A stretch of DNA of 64,000 nucleotides from Berberis thunbergii (taxonomy: Eukaryota; Streptophyta; Magnoliopsida; Ranunculales; Berberidaceae), in contig QNQO01000540.1 in NCBI GenBank assembly GCA_003290165.1, forward strand, positions 620,001-684,000. The letters are read 5' to 3'. Positions 1 through 13,219 of the stretch are shown piece after piece. Positions within the stretch are counted from its first letter, which is position 1. Each line of letters starts with the position of its first letter. The position numbers and the translations under genes were made by a program. The notes under the pieces are model-generated. The model worked only from the letters and a program-made list of their open reading frames with translations. It did not search any database and had not been told where the DNA came from.

Positions 1-116
1 AGCAAGTAATTTAAAAACAGTCAACACATATACCAAATGCATGTTTCATTGGGGTGGTAAGACCACCGACGCCACAAAAGACTCATAATAGCAACCAATA
101 GAAACTAGTTTCAAAC

Positions 117-3100
117 CTCATAATCAGAAATTGGCAAATTGCAGGCATGACAACGAAAACATTCTGGATGCCAGACTGCACCCATGCAACTCAAAAATCG
201 CCCGTGACCAATCTCAGTATTGCAACCAGCACAAATCCTACACAAATATGTTTTGAACCAATAAAGTTGATTGCATAGTCTGAACATGTATAATCCATCA
301 CAAAACTTGGGTAACCTAACAGAAAATACAGGTCCAGTGCTGCTAACAAGAATATACAAGAGAAACACTGCATTTAAAGTATGTTGCACAGACATGGACA
401 TGGGCATCGTGTCAGACAAGAGGCCACAATCTAGTAATCAGGGAGTCCCTATGAAATAGGCTGTTCTAGTTTCTCTGTCATACAACTTCTTGGAATAAAG
501 AATTCTCAAATTTCCAGACATGGACAAAGGCGAGTAGTTCATTGGCCTTCTCTTTCATTTTAATACAGGGAAGGGCTTCGGGCTTCATTATCGCAGACTG
601 CTCTTCATTATCTCAAGTTCATTGGGGTTTCAATTCTCCCACTCAATTTCTTGGATATAATTCATGCATGGACCGTGACGGGTTAAGAATCCATGAATCA
701 TGATCACAGATTACGAGAGTGTCTAAACTAGTGACTTTTTTATGAGGAAAATATTTTTTCAAGGAAAAAACCTCAAGACCTGGTAAAAATATCATCCATG
801 AAAAAGAGGTCTGGGGAGCAATGAAAGAATGGAGGCAAACTCAGTTTTGACAGTTAAGAGACATCGGTTATGTCCAACTTTTCTGTGCATTTAAAAAGTA
901 AAAGGAATGATAGAGGATTTTGGTTTACAATCAATTTCAAAATATTTGACAGGAAGATTAAAAAAATATACCTGAATCCTGTTGAGAAGGGATATGGTAG
1001 AGGCTGATACATGTTTCCATTTCCATAACGAGGAGGAGGAGGAGACTCAGGTTCCATGTTCAAACTCTCCTGTAGAGCTCGTGCAAGTTGTTCATCTTCC
1101 TCCAAGTGAGATTCGTGCTCTAAGAAAATAAACGAATTCAATTTATGAAGCACAAAAACTTCTTTGCTACTCAAAATACGAGAAAGCGCAAAAGAGCAGT
1201 CCAATATGGACTTAATAATGCTTAGCAATTAAACAAAAGGTAAATTTGATGGTTATCCCTTCTGCTAATGGGATAAATGTCTTTCATTCCGTTTATAAAT
1301 CGTATTTGAGTTTGGTCCCTTGACTGCAGTTGACTACCATTGACCGTGTAGTCCACCGTTAATTTGGCATATGCCTTGCATGTGACCATTTTTTTTTACT
1401 CAAATACTCATGCTCTCATCTCATAAAAACATATCAAATTTCTAACGCATTCCAAGGTACAATCTAATGGTGTTAATTTGATTTAAAAAAATATCTTCCC
1501 TAACTTCATCTGCCTCTCCCCCTCATTTCTCATCATCATCAACTACCATTAGAAAAGATAAATTTTTGTTTCTATTTTTTTTTCATCTTCTCCACTCTCT
1601 CTCTCTAATTGCATTTCCACACACCAACCCTCACCCTCCCCCTTCATAGCTGCTCAACACCAACGCCAACCACTATCTCCTCTACCTCTAACCCTAAGGA
1701 AAACCACCATTACAATTCACAAAACTTTGGTAAGGTGGGTTTTGGGGGTCGCTCAATGGTGGTAGAAGGGAACTCTAAGCTCATCAAGAGCAAATAGAGA
1801 AACCCAAGTGCAATCCACATCTGGGTTCATCTTTGACTACTCAGAGACACAAATAAATCTATCCTTGCTTTCTTGATATCTTTGGAACAACACTCACCAA
1901 ACCCACAGTTTTGATTTGTGATTGAATTGGAGGGTTGGGTGTGTTTGTGCAGTGAAGAAGAAGAGAAGGCTTTTCTTAATGAAGCTATTGGATTTCAGCT
2001 ACAAAATAAACTCAAGAACTCTCACTTTCACACAATACACTCAAAACACACACCCGCACAATCTCTCTTTGCTGCAAATAATAAGAAATGCTTCAAGATT
2101 AGTTGGGATGGAGTAGAAGATTAGTGAGAGGAAACTGAGAGTGGAAAAAGAAGCAAAAAGGGAGATTAGTGGGTAATTCGATCGTGGAGGTGGGTAATTC
2201 AACCCTGCAAGGGATTTCAATGGGGAGACCATAGTTGGGACTCATGCAGGGATTGCAACAATAGGTGTTGGGGGCCAATTTCAGTGGTAGGGAACTAAAA
2301 TCACAGAGTAGGAAAGGCAGGGGGTGGTGGTAGGGGTGAGTGGAGAAGATGAAAAAAAAAACTATCTTCTTTTCTAAAGGTAATTGATGACGATGAGAGA
2401 GGGGGGGGGGGGGGGGGGGGGGGGTGAAGAAGATGATGCTGGGAAAGAAGATTAGATTTTTTTTTTAATCAAATCAACAACATCAGATTGTCGCTTGCGA
2501 TGTGCTAAAATTTTAAGATGTTTTTGGTGATGAGAGCAGGGGTATTGAAATTAAAAAATGGTCATATGCAAGACACGTGCCAACTTAACTATTGACTAGA
2601 CGTTCAACGGGTAGTCAACAAGAAACCAAACTCAAATATGATTTGTGAACGGGATCAAAGACATTTATCCCATTAGCAGGAAAAGACCAACATCAAGTTT
2701 ACCCTTAAACAAATCTAATGAGAACATGCTTCAAACATCACGGTTCACAAACTTCAGATAGGTGTAAGAGCATCCAAAGTTTCTATACCATGAAAATCTT
2801 ATTTTTGGTATAACTAACAAGCTCATTTTAGGAAACTTATAGTACCAAGAAAAACAACTTGTATTGACTTTTCATACAATATATAGTTAGACTTGCATTC
2901 CGCAATTACTAAATTAGACACAGCGAAAGGAAAAAAATTATCATAATCCAGGATCACTTGATGTAGAACATTTATTTCTTAGTAATTAAAGCAGTGGCTA
3001 TGATGATATTAATTAATTCTAGGACTGAACTCCTTGATAGACTTAAATAAAGATAAATATGTTGTACACTGAGCATAATAAAAAGCAGGCCGATTCCTTG

Positions 3101-3998
3101 AGTAATAACATTGGATACTGAATCACTTGTACATAAATGCACAAGTACATTTATAAAATTGGGTAGTACCATACATGCAGGACAACACTTACGAGAAAAA
3201 TAGCTGCAAGGGTGATAATTAAATTGAAAAGAAATTCAATAATCGGTCAATCTCGAGAATGACTCAATGATTTAAGAGTATGATGAAGATGTATTTTCAC
3301 TCTGACAGATGGTCCAAAACCCATTCTAACATTCTATTTAGCTGCTTTTTAGTTTTCTGGGGGTTTTCTTTCAATTTTATCATTATCACTGACATCTGAG
3401 GAGGTGCTCAACTCGAGCTATTCAAATTTGAAGGTGCAACTACCACTGGAGATAACACTCCTAGCTTCAAACTTCTACTTCATAAATGCAAATCTCACAT
3501 ACAAACACCAGGTAGATACTCACCAATCACATTTTTCCCTTTTTTTCTTCTTCACAGAGGGAAAGCGCAATGGCACGATCAATATCCTCATTCTCAAACT
3601 CTGGCCATGTATCCTGGATTAATAAATTCGGGCCAAATAAAACAAATCAAGAACATTGAAGACCAATTTTATTTTGTTTCTAGAAAAAAAAAAAGAAAAA
3701 AAGAAAAAAAGAAAACCCTTCCGTCTAGCTAAGGGCATAAGGGATTATATAGAAAATAAATGGGAACGATATCGTCCCAAAAAAACAAATACGCATCACT
3801 ATCAGGGTCACAACTTCATCTTGCTTTCCATCTTAAGGTATGCAAGTGCAATAAACCAAAATCCAACAAGATTTATTGACAGATTACCACTGAACTAGAA
3901 GGTTCTTCCCAGATCCTGTCATCTCCAAATTTCCCATGATATTGCCCCTCTGATATTTTGTGGCTTGAACCTTTGAAAATTTTGTTCAGCCAACCCAT
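117..3998 (-). CDS. DA1: DA1-like ubiquitin-activated peptidase, 5' half (gene runs off the left edge)
   Basis: Minus-strand gene. Coding exons are 3888-3998, 3524-3613, 972-1117 and 117-237, all with GT/AG borders and phases that join without a break (156 codons visible). The protein starts MGWLNKIFKGSSHKIS, the usual start of plant DA1/DAR proteins. Residues about 41-60 (ENEDIDRAIALSL) and 75-92 (EEDEQLARALQESLN) are two ubiquitin-interacting motifs. Residues about 117-156 begin a LIM domain with zinc ligands in CAGC, WHPEC and FRCHAC. In the family, DA1 is a zinc metallopeptidase activated by ubiquitination that limits cell proliferation and organ size. The peptidase half, with its HExxH site, should lie beyond base 1. 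The start is fixed by the conserved MGW context. A transposon sits in the intron between exons 2 and 3. The visible exons carry no disabling change, so the gene is probably functional. Confidence 0.9.
1238..2704. mobile_element. Non-autonomous Mutator-like element in a DA1 intron
   Basis: The ends are imperfect terminal inverted repeats of about 140 bp: the left end GGTAAATTTGATGG matches the reverse complement of the right end, GGGTAAACTTGATG. Both arms share a TGGGATAAATGTCTTT core and a GAGTTTGGT segment. A perfect 9-bp direct repeat, TTAAACAAA, flanks it at 1229-1237 and 2705-2713. Long inverted repeats with a 9-bp duplication are the Mutator superfamily hallmark. No transposase is visible in the 1467 bp. 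Confidence 0.85.
2401..2424. repeat. G(24) homopolymer
   Basis: An uninterrupted run of 24 G inside the Mutator-like element, next to GA-rich sequence. Its length may be unreliable in an assembly. Confidence 0.9.
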
Positions 3999-5750
3999 AA
4001 CGCGGGAGGCTATCTCCTCATATTCTGGAAAGTTTTGTCCTGCAGAAAGTCAAGAACGAGCACCAAATCAATACAAAAATGAGTCGTATATCACTATTAG
4101 TATTCCTTTAATGACGATTCTTTGTCAAACTAACTATAGAACAAGATATGCATTTATTGTCCAAAAACACATCTTTATAAGCATCAATCTCTCTAATGGA
4201 AAAACAATGAATGTACAACTAAGGAGAAGAAAACTGCACTAACATTCAATGGACTAATGCAATAAAAGATCATCCAACTCGCCATGGCATTGCCACGTTG
4301 ATTCCCACGACCAAAGATAAAATTCTTAGATGACTCGTTGTATAGTAGCTTTCCTCTAGGTAATCTAACTAACTAGTAGACAATAAAACTAAACTATACT
4401 TCAGTAGTAATAAAACTTGAAGTTCGCTTTTTACCCTAATTAGCAGAAGCATAGTAACTATGATATCACATATAGCTTCAATACAAATATCCTAGTGAGA
4501 GAAGTAGGACGGCAACACATTCCGGATTGGTGCTTTAAGCTACTTGAGAAAGAGGCTCCAATACTGTTTCCTTGACTTTGCTGCATGAAGCAGATTGAAT
4601 ACATTGGGTAATGGTGGTGCTTCTGGCTATCAACTTAAGGGGCAAAACATGGAGTGGGGATACTGGATATATCTCAGTGATGATAAAGCGAAACTACAGT
4701 ACTATTCACAACCAGTAATGTTCAGAATCATAATAATAATAATGAAAAAAAGAGGAGATGGTAACATGAACTATCCAATCAAAGTAACCACTCAAAACTC
4801 AATTATGGTGAACATACAACTAGATAATTGAAATAGTTGGGAAACCAAAGCTTACCCATTGGAAGAATACACAAGAAGTAAAGAACACAGCCCGAATTCA
4901 ATTTAAAGAAGTTCGGATGAGATATAATGTTAACACTGATTGCAAGACATACTCGATAACTCCCCCACCATTAAACCCAGTCAGAATTGAAAGGTGTCAC
5001 ACAACATAGAGGCCAACTGAATCAATGCAAACATTTGGCTTGTTCCCCTCCAAACAACAAACTAAAAAGATGAGATCAAAACACCCAGCAGACATGCAGA
5101 ATTGCCCAGTGTTACCCAAATCCCAGTAGCATATGAAAGAGCTCAAATCAAATTGCTCAAACAAGGCATTACAAACTACCATAAAATTCTCTAAAAGGCA
5201 GAATCTTCCAGCTTAACATGGCAATAAAATCCAATACAGTGAAATCATAGCAGAACTTCAATAGAAAAAGCAGAAAATTAAAATAGTATGTAGCTCACCT
5301 AAAGAAGATGGAGAATCTACAAAGACTGAGAAGCCAGAACATACACAGATTAAAATCCTTTTTGCCAGAAAACATTTACAGTATGATGGATTCCCTATCC
5401 CCAATCAGAAGCCTTGAAGAGAAGAATCAGAATCAAAATCAAATCAAATAGAGCATAATAAACTCTCTCAATCCACCAAAAGAAGAAAAAGGGAAGATAA
5501 CCCAGATCCCATTTTTTACCAAAGAAACTAAAAATCAATAAGCAATGAGAAGAGTACTTGAATTCCACGCAAATCTTCTTCCAGAAGGTCAAAAGGGAGA
5601 ATACACCCCCAACACAACACACTCTCCCCTGACCTGTAGCTTCTTTTAGTCTTCTTTAAAAACCCAAAAGGATTGAGAGAAAAGGGATCAAACCCATTTG
5701 GGTATCCAGCATTTACTCTTGTTCTTGAAGCTACATTGCATGTGGGGTCC
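3999..5750 (-). promoter_or_regulatory. 5' leader and promoter side of the DA1-like gene
   Basis: Bases 3999-4039 are 5' UTR next to the start codon. They are preceded on the minus strand by a good acceptor (TTTCTGCAG), so the leader appears to be spliced. A first non-coding exon is likely near 5560-5700, where the minus strand reads CT-rich and GGAAGAAG-rich sequence before a possible GT donor around 5560. The transcription start cannot be placed from sequence alone. No other gene is recognised here. Confidence 0.5.
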
Positions 5751-6623
5751 TTCACCTTTTCACCATTTCACCTCCCAACCAAAACCAAAACAAAAACAAA
5801 AACAAAAACCCTCCTTTCTGAATGAAAGTCCTTTAAGCACAGTGAATGAATGAATGCTTAAATCATTCAATCTTTCCATAAAAATTGAAAATGTCGATAT
5901 TTTGACTTTGTCTGCATAGAGATTCCTAGCATTAGCAACGCAATCCACCTACTCTACTAACCAGACAAAACAAACAAGGAAGGATAGATATAATCAAAAT
6001 ATTAGGATAGATATAATCAAAATATTCCGTTTTAAATACAAATTTAAAACATTCAAGTTCATCAGAAATCATTTTTAATTTTTTTGTGATTTTCTGAACA
6101 ACCAACCCAACAAGGGAATTGTTTCTACATAAAAAAAAGAAAAGAAAAGCAAACTCACTCTTTGGATTTCATTTCAGATTTTTATTACGAGAAAAACTCT
6201 CTTTGCGGGTAACTCGCAAGCCATGTGTATCAAGTTAAGTGGGGTCCACAAAGAGAGCAACCATTTACCTTCCTCCTCTTTGGGTCAGAATTATCTTCAA
6301 TTAACGATTGCCACGTTGTTCACCTTTTACACCCTACCAACGATGTCAATGTTGACCCTCTCTGTTCATCAAACAAACCCGAGTAATTCTACGGAGCTTG
6401 GTTTTTTTTTTTTTTTTTTTTACTTTTTATCTCCTCAACAAAATCACAAACATTATTCATAAAAACCATAAAAGTATCAAAAATCCTAAAAAAAGAATTA
6501 CTCAACAAACACACAAAATCGGCCCAATAGTTCAGAAGTATAAAAAGCAAATTATTATTATCAACGTGATCTATTCGTATATTTGGTAATTGATTTTATT
6601 TAAACAATTTAAATAAGTACAAC
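5751..6623. other. Intergenic, no gene recognised
   Basis: AT-rich sequence between the DA1-like promoter and the hAT element. It holds a (CAAAAA)-type run near 5778-5808 and a T(20) tract at 6402-6421. The short open frames show no recognisable protein signature. Confidence 0.5.
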
Positions 6624-8399
6624 TAGGGGTGGGCAAACGGGTCGAGGAACCGCGGATCCAAACCGAATCGAACCGTTTTACTCCAAACGGTTCGGTTCTG
6701 ATTTTTAAAAATATGAAACAATTCGGTTCGGTTCCGGAACCGTTCTTAAACGGTTCGGTTCCGGTTCCTATTTTTTTTTAAAACGGTTCGGTTTCGACCC
6801 GTTTCGAACCGAATAAATATACCCAACTTAAATATCTCATCCCCAACCCATTACTTAACACTTAAGACTTAAGACTTGAGAGGAGAGGAATCTTATCTCC
6901 TGACTCCTCTGTCTCTCTGTCTGTCTCTGTCTCTCGGGCTCTGTCTCTCTAATCTCTATGGAAGAAATGAAGAATGGAGAGGAGAAGAGAGGAGACGTGA
7001 AGAAGAAGTAGCACCAAGCAGCGACACCAAACAGCGACACCAAGCAGCGACACCAAGAACTCAAGAAGAGGAGGAGCATCTGTCTCTCTGTCTCTGTCTC
7101 GGTCTCTGTCTCTCTAATCTCTATGGAAGAAATGAAGAATGGAGAGGAGAAGAGAGGAGACGTGAAGAAGAAGTAGCACCAAGCAGCGACACCAAGAACT
7201 CAAGAAGAGGAGGAGCATCTGTCTCTCTGTCTCTGTCTCGGTCTCTGTCTCTCTAATCTCTATGGAAGAAATGAAGAATGGAGAGGAGAAGAGAGGAGAC
7301 ATGAAGAAGAAGTAGCAGCAGCGACACCAAGAACTCAAGAAGAGGAGGAGCAGAAGAAAAGGAAGAGGCGAGCCTCGAGAGGTTTCAAGAAGATGTCTCC
7401 CTCTCCCTCATATGAGGGGACCTCTCTTTCATGACTCAGACGATTGGAGACTTGGAGTTCTCCCTCTCCTCTCTCTCTCGGTCTCTGTCTCGAGAAGATG
7501 TCTCAAGAAGAAGCCAGTCAAGCCACAGATCTCCTCTCTCTCGGTCTCTGTCTCGAGAAGAAGGAGCAGAAGATCTCCTCCATGAAGGAGCAGGAGATCT
7601 CCTCTCTCTCGCCTCCTCCTCCACTCCAGCTTCAACCTCAAAGCATCGCCCCCGCCAAGACTCCGTCCACGGTCCACCACTATCAACCAGGTAAGCTTCT
7701 TCTTCTTTCTAGTTTTTTTTTCTTCTTCGATCTGTGGATCTATGAGCAAATCAACCGATCCACCCTTTCTTCTTCTTCTTTTTCTTCTTCTGTGAATGAA
7801 AAACCTCTGCGCAAATGGACCACCATGACTGGCCGGCCATCTCTCCCCTTTTGTCCCCCTCTACATGCAATTTTTTTTTCTGTGAGAAAGGAAACTAAAA
7901 TTATTGCTGTGAAATGGTTGTTTATCTCTGACTCCTCTGTCTCTACATGCAATAATTTAGGGTTCTCATTTAGGAAAGTGTATTGCTATAGTAATGGTTG
8001 TTTGTTTGTTGCTTGATTGGTGCAGTTAGGAGGGGATGAGATCGACCACATATTGAAGAAGAATATGCAAGGACTGTTATTTTAAGTTGGGAAATGTTTC
8101 AAGTTCTGTAATGTGTGAATTTTTTTTTTTCCTGTTCTTGATTGGATCTTCTGGATGAATATGAATATATGATGCATCAATTTTTTTGTATGATATTGAT
8201 CTATATGAATATGAATCGTATGAATATGATTGGAACCGTTTGGAACCTTAGGAACCGAACCGTTCTAAACGGTTCGAGTTAGGTTCGGTTCCAATTATCA
8301 AAATGAAGGGAACCGAACCGAACCGGATCCGTTACAATGCAAACGGTTCGAGTTAGGTTCCTTCAAATTTGGAACCGATCCGAACCGTGCCCACCCCTA
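6624..8399. mobile_element. Non-autonomous hAT-type element
   Basis: It begins TAGGGGTGGGCA and ends TGCCCACCCCTA, a perfect 12-bp inverted terminal repeat. The 8-bp sequence AGTACAAC is duplicated at 6616-6623 and 8400-8407. Terminal inverted repeats of this type with an 8-bp duplication are typical of hAT elements. The subterminal regions hold many GAACCG/CGGTTC motifs in both orientations (about 6650-6810 and 8230-8390), as expected of transposase binding sites. No transposase gene is seen in the 1776 bp. Confidence 0.85.
6900..7345 (+). repeat. Three direct repeats inside the hAT element
   Basis: A CT-rich block followed by CTCTATGGAAGAAATGAAG and a GA-rich block occurs three times, with the ATG of the shared segment at about 6958, 7122 and 7262. 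The period is about 140-165 bp. Open frames across it are low-complexity and are not treated as genes. Confidence 0.75.
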
Positions 8400-8629
8400 A
8401 GTACAACTTAGAATTTTGCGTGATTTGGTATAACAAAATTCACGCACCCATTTCGCTAGTATGCATTAATATCGTATAAGTTTCCTTACAATTATTTATT
8501 TTTATTTCAATTTGAAACCGAACTTGATGAAAATTTTGAATTTCCTACTTAGGATAGGGCATTTTTGGAAAACTAAAAATTTAACGGACTTAAGGTTATC
8601 TATCTATAATATAATTTAGAGTGTTGTTT

Positions 8630-8882
8630 TACTATTCATTGCTGACTGTGACAAACTTGAGGATTGGAAATAAAAAGTGGCTAGAATTGAAAGTGAGAAA
8701 TGTGTTAAGGGTCGAGCTTCATTTTCTATGATGGTATGCATGTAAATAAATCATCTATATTACAATTCAGATTTATATTTTACTATTCATTGCTACTAGA
8801 ACAAACTTAAGGATTGGAGATAAAAAGTGACTAGGATTGAAGATTGAGATTTATTTCCTATGAAGGTATGCATGTAAATAAA
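8630..8882 (+). repeat. Two-copy direct repeat, about 120 bp
   Basis: ACTATTCATTGCT through GGTATGCATGTAAATAAA is present at about 8630-8752 and again at 8780-8882 with scattered differences. No coding content is seen. Confidence 0.7.
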
Positions 8883-8899
8883 CAATATATAGAAGGACA

Positions 8900-9079
8900 A
8901 ATAAAATAAAAAATTTGTGAAATATACATGTGACGGAAAGAGAAAATATTGTGTTTTACTTTTTTCAAAATGAAAATTATCGTAGCTATCTCCATAGTTG
9001 TTGGACTTTAGTAAACTTGGAATCGTTCGAATGCATTTTTGAAGATATTTCCAACAAAACCAATGATCATTACAAACAG

Positions 9080-9114
<35 letters not shown>

Positions 9115-10435
9115 GACTAATGCATTTCATGTTGTGAGTATTTTGAATTTTTTCTAATGAATGAAAATAGATTCTCAAGGCATATTCAAACAAAGAACTC
9201 GAATTTCAACAAAACCAATAATCAATACCACCGCTACAATTTTTAATATATATATTTTGTTATTAAAAAACTTCTAATGCATTTCACGATGTTAGTATTT
9301 TTCAATATCTGTCAAAGTAATGAGACGATCATACCAGGAAAAACAATGAGTCGGACACATTAATGCACATTTAAATAAAAACTCGAGATTTCATGTTTTG
9401 GCGAATTAAAAGTTTGGGAAAGAACTTTCTCTCAGCGTTTAAAATTGTTTCCCCTAACTAATTCAAATTTTGAGCGAGTCTAACCCTAACGTTTATAGTA
9501 AAATTTTTTTTTTTACCTGAGAATATACTTGAACTTCAAAACTAACCAAGGGCGAAAATGGGGATGATGGTGGGGGTTTTTAGTACACGATATTTACTTT
9601 AAAAAAAGGTACATGAAATGCCAACGACATGGAAAATACCATAAAAAAAACTTTATACATGTAAAAGTCCAAAAAAAATTTGTGAAAATTGTTGGTGGAA
9701 TATAAATGTGGCGGAGAGATAAAGTATTGTATTTTTTTCTTAAAATGAAAATTATCATAATTATCTACGTAATTGTCGGATTTTGTTAAACTTAGTATCG
9801 TTGAAATGCATTTTTAAATATCTTTCCAATAAAAACAATGATCAATACAATAGCTAAAATTTTATATTTTATAATTAAAAAAGTCTAACGCATTTCACGC
9901 TGAATTAGAATTTTACAATTTTGTTAGAGAAATGAAAAACATTTCTCAAGGCATATTCAAACAAATAACTCAAACTCTAACAAAACCAATTATTTACAAT
10001 ACAAGTCGCTAAAATTTTAAAAAACATATATTTTATTGTTAAAAAAAATTCTAATGTATTTCGCATTGTTAGTATTCTTCGACATCATATCAAGAAAAAT
10101 AATTGAGACGGACATCTTAATGCATAGTTAACAAAAAAATTACTAAATTTCATGTTTTGGCAAATTCAAAGTTTGGGAGAAAACTCATTCTCAACGTTTG
10201 AATTTTTCCCCAATTGATTCAAATTGTGAGTGGGTCTAACCCTAAAGTTTATAGTATATATTCTTATCTTAGAATATGTTTTCACTTCAAAGTTAATTGA
10301 AGGCAAAAATGAAGATGGTGGTGAGGGTGTTCATAACATGATATTTGGCAAAACAAATTTTATGTACTTTGCGAGAGCACAAAAGTGGGGATGGTGGCAG
10401 GGGTGCTCAGGACATGATATTTAGCAAAAAAAAAA
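8900..10435 (+). repeat. Diverged 0.77-kb tandem duplication
   Basis: Two adjacent, diverged copies. Shared landmarks are AAAATGAAAATTATC (near 8970 and 9745), CTCAAGGCATATTCAAACAAA (near 9175 and 9945) and TTTCATGTTTTGG (near 9393 and 10149), offset by 756-780 bp. A third partial piece (GGATGGTGGCAGGGGTGCTC) lies near 10395. A (TA)n microsatellite is at 9081-9107. No gene is recognised. Confidence 0.7.
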
Positions 10436-10545
10436 AAATTTATATACTTTACGAGAGTGCCAACGACATAAGTATTATACTAGTATTATGATATAGTAGA
10501 TGTGTTGACATTCTCTACGTATGCGTTTATTTAATATTATTATTA

Positions 10546-11620
10546 TTTTGTGTTTTCATTGTTTGGTTAGCTCTACACCGAGCTATGAAAACACAAGACA
10601 AATTGGTGCAGTGGAAAAAGCTTGATCGATTTCTATGCATATTGTGTAGTGATAATCTTGAAAATGAGGAACATATGTTCTTCGAGTGCTGGTATTCTTG
10701 GTTTATATGGTCATACATGCTTCATCATATGGGGTATAACCATCAGCCTCTGGGGTTGCATGATGAATGCAACTGGTGCCTAACACACTTTGCAGGCAAG
10801 GCCCCTAGTACTATGGTTAAGAAGATTGCATTGAATGCAACTATATATCATATTTGGGCAGAGTGTAATAGGCGAAGATTTCAGCAAAAACATATGTCTA
10901 CAACTGAAGTTATCTCTAAGATCATCGCAGATGTAAGACTGCGTGCATCAGTTCTTGATCTCCTAGTTGACGACAATGCGGACAACAGAAGGTTTTTCGA
11001 ACAATGGCGAATTGATGTCCGATTCTATTTTAATACTGAAACGTTCCACCAGTAGATAAAACCAGAGTCTGGCTGGGTCAAAATAAACTCTGATGGCTCA
11101 TTCGTCGGCAACCGAGGCGGGTATGGTGCGATCATTCGAGACCATAATGGTGAGGTAGTAGCAGCTACTGCTGGCTCACAAGTGGGCTGCTCGGTCACTC
11201 TCCATGACCTGCAGGGCGTGGAACTGGGTCTCAAGTTAGCTCAGTAGTATGGGCTCCCAAAAGTCGAACTTTGCATGGACTCTAAGAACGTGTTCACCTA
11301 TCTCACTACCACTAGAGCAGCTCCCAGAGAAGCTAGACACACCACTAGGCGGATTAAAAGAGCAATAACTCAATTTGCTGATTGCAAGATTATGCACACA
11401 GTCAGATAAACAAATCAAGTGGCGGACAAATTAGCCAAACTATTGCCTAGTCATGTATTTCTTGAGATCACGTCGAGTTCATTTGCGGAAGATGTAAAGA
11501 AAATCATTTTTGATGATGCTCGCGGTAGGAAATATAAACGCATGTAACTGATAAGATTCCTTTTTCTGTGGCCTTGGGAGCCCATTTACACCCCGCGCTT
11601 GCCTTTCAAAAAAAAAAAAG
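10546..11620 (+). pseudogene. 5'-truncated LINE: zf-RVT and RNase H of a non-LTR retrotransposon
   Basis: This is the 3' end of a plant L1-like ORF2. The first part (to 11052) reads WLALHRAMKTQDKL, then a zinc-knuckle-like segment with CILC and HMFFEC, as in zf-RVT. After an in-frame TAG at 11053 comes an RNase H domain: NSDGS, GVELGL, MDSKNV and QVADKLAK carry the four acidic residues of the active site. Two further stops interrupt RNase H, one after LKLAQ and one before TNQVADKL. The unit ends in an A-run near 11610, as LINE insertions do. Reverse transcriptase and endonuclease are absent, so this is a dead 5'-truncated insertion. No clear target duplication was found. Confidence 0.85.
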
Positions 11621-12279
11621 TTAGTAAGTGAAAATGAAATGTTAGAGAGTTTTTAGCTAGTGATTTTAACTGGAAAAAAATTAAATGAATTTATAAGTTT
11701 TACCATATGCCAAGGGAGTCAATTAGTTTGTTGGAAAAATGGGGAAAATGTGAGATGAGAAATAGAAGAGGATATAAATATTGAAAATAAGTGTTGGGGT
11801 AAGGTTAATTTAGGAAATCAATCCCTGTATAAAATGTTGTTTTTCTTGATGGTAGGACCCATTAACCACGTGACTTTGTCAAAGAAAATGGAAAATATCA
11901 TAATATTTTCGCTATGTTACATTTATACCCATGATACAAAATCAACTGCTAATATCAAATGCATGTAAATAAAGAAGAATTTGAGGGTCAGTATTGAAAT
12001 CAAAAGTTGGCCATGACATACACAGGGTCACCGTTGCAGGATTGAATTTTTGTTATAGTTTAGTATATTTTTGGTGTTAACCTCTAGCCCCCTAATGATT
12101 TGATTATCCATAAAAAAAAGTAGTAAGCACCAATATATTTGAATAGTATAATGATTCTTCTCTCAAATGAGCAGTGCATGTTGTTTTCAACCTGATTTTC
12201 CTTCCCATTTTGCCCTCCTGACTTAATTCTATTTACATTAAAAATCAACCCCTTCCAAACATTATATAATTATATCTTA
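11621..12279. other. Intergenic, no gene recognised
   Basis: AT-rich DNA between the LINE tail and retroelement A, without a recognisable open frame, RNA or repeat structure. Confidence 0.5.
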
Positions 12280-12953
12280 TGCAGACGATTTTTACTCCCT
12301 GCTTGACCTTGACCCGCTGACATGCATAAGGAATGCACGTGAGCCACGGACCACTGTTGTGGTGATCGATGACGTTCTGATGCTTAAATCAGACAGGGCT
12401 CTAAGGAAGCCTTAAATATATAAATAGGAAATTTGTAGCGTACTTTTATTAATCAACCCCCATCTTATTTATAGTGTTAGCGTTCTGGTTTGACCAAGCG
12501 CTCGGTAGCGTAGTTTAGGGAAAAATATATTCCTGGAGATCATTCTCTAATTAGGAGTCATCTTGTGGAGAGAAATTTTCATGTTAGAGTTGTGCTCCTA
12601 GATATGCGGGAGATAGTTCCCCATCGGAGTGTTGTCCATAGGTGAAAGTTTCCACGTACGACATATACTTAGGTATTTGCTTCCTAGTTGGAGACGGAGT
12701 ACTGTTGGCTTGCTCGTCCGAAGCCAATCCCCAAGATACTTACCTCAATAGGTCTCACGGGTAATAGAGATGCATGTGAGACGTATGGGCTTAATAGGAC
12801 ATAGTAATTTGGGTCAGTCTGGCGGACTGCACTTCACGGGCTTGATGCCGTTTAGGCTGGATCAATGCTAGACTGATGCTTGGGGTTGTTATTTCTAGAG
12901 ATCATCATGACACATGTACGGTGCAGATGAAATGACGTTTAAGTGTACTATCA
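12280..12953 (-). repeat. 3' LTR of retroelement A
   Basis: On the minus strand it runs from TGATAGTACAC to ATCGTCTGCA, with TG...CA ends. It aligns along its length with 18878-19533 and 44250-44949; shared landmarks are GACCTTGACC near one end and TTTCCACGTACGAC in the middle. The G-rich tract CGGGGGGGGGGAGCAGC directly upstream (plus-strand 12954-12970) fits a polypurine tract. Confidence 0.8.
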
Positions 12954-13219
12954 GCTGCTCCCCCCCCCCCGAGTTAGTAGGCCACCTAATCGGTCCAATA
13001 AGTCACTTCTCGAAAATACGCCACCCATGATGATTGAGTCTGAATCGTTACTTGAGCGACACGTTTCATTAATTAAGCGTGCATCAGTTCAGTGGAAAAA
13101 AGGCGGAAAATAAATATCTATTTAGATCTCCATTTCTGCAGAGATTAACTCTTTTATTTCTTCATTTTTAGAGACTACGCTCTATTCAACTTTTAATTGA
13201 AAGCTTGTTCACTTTTTCC

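Noticed and set aside
7444..8016. 190-codon open frame inside the hAT element
   Set aside because: The first half is low-complexity CT/GA repeat translation in several frames at once, with no recognisable domain. It is treated as element sequence.
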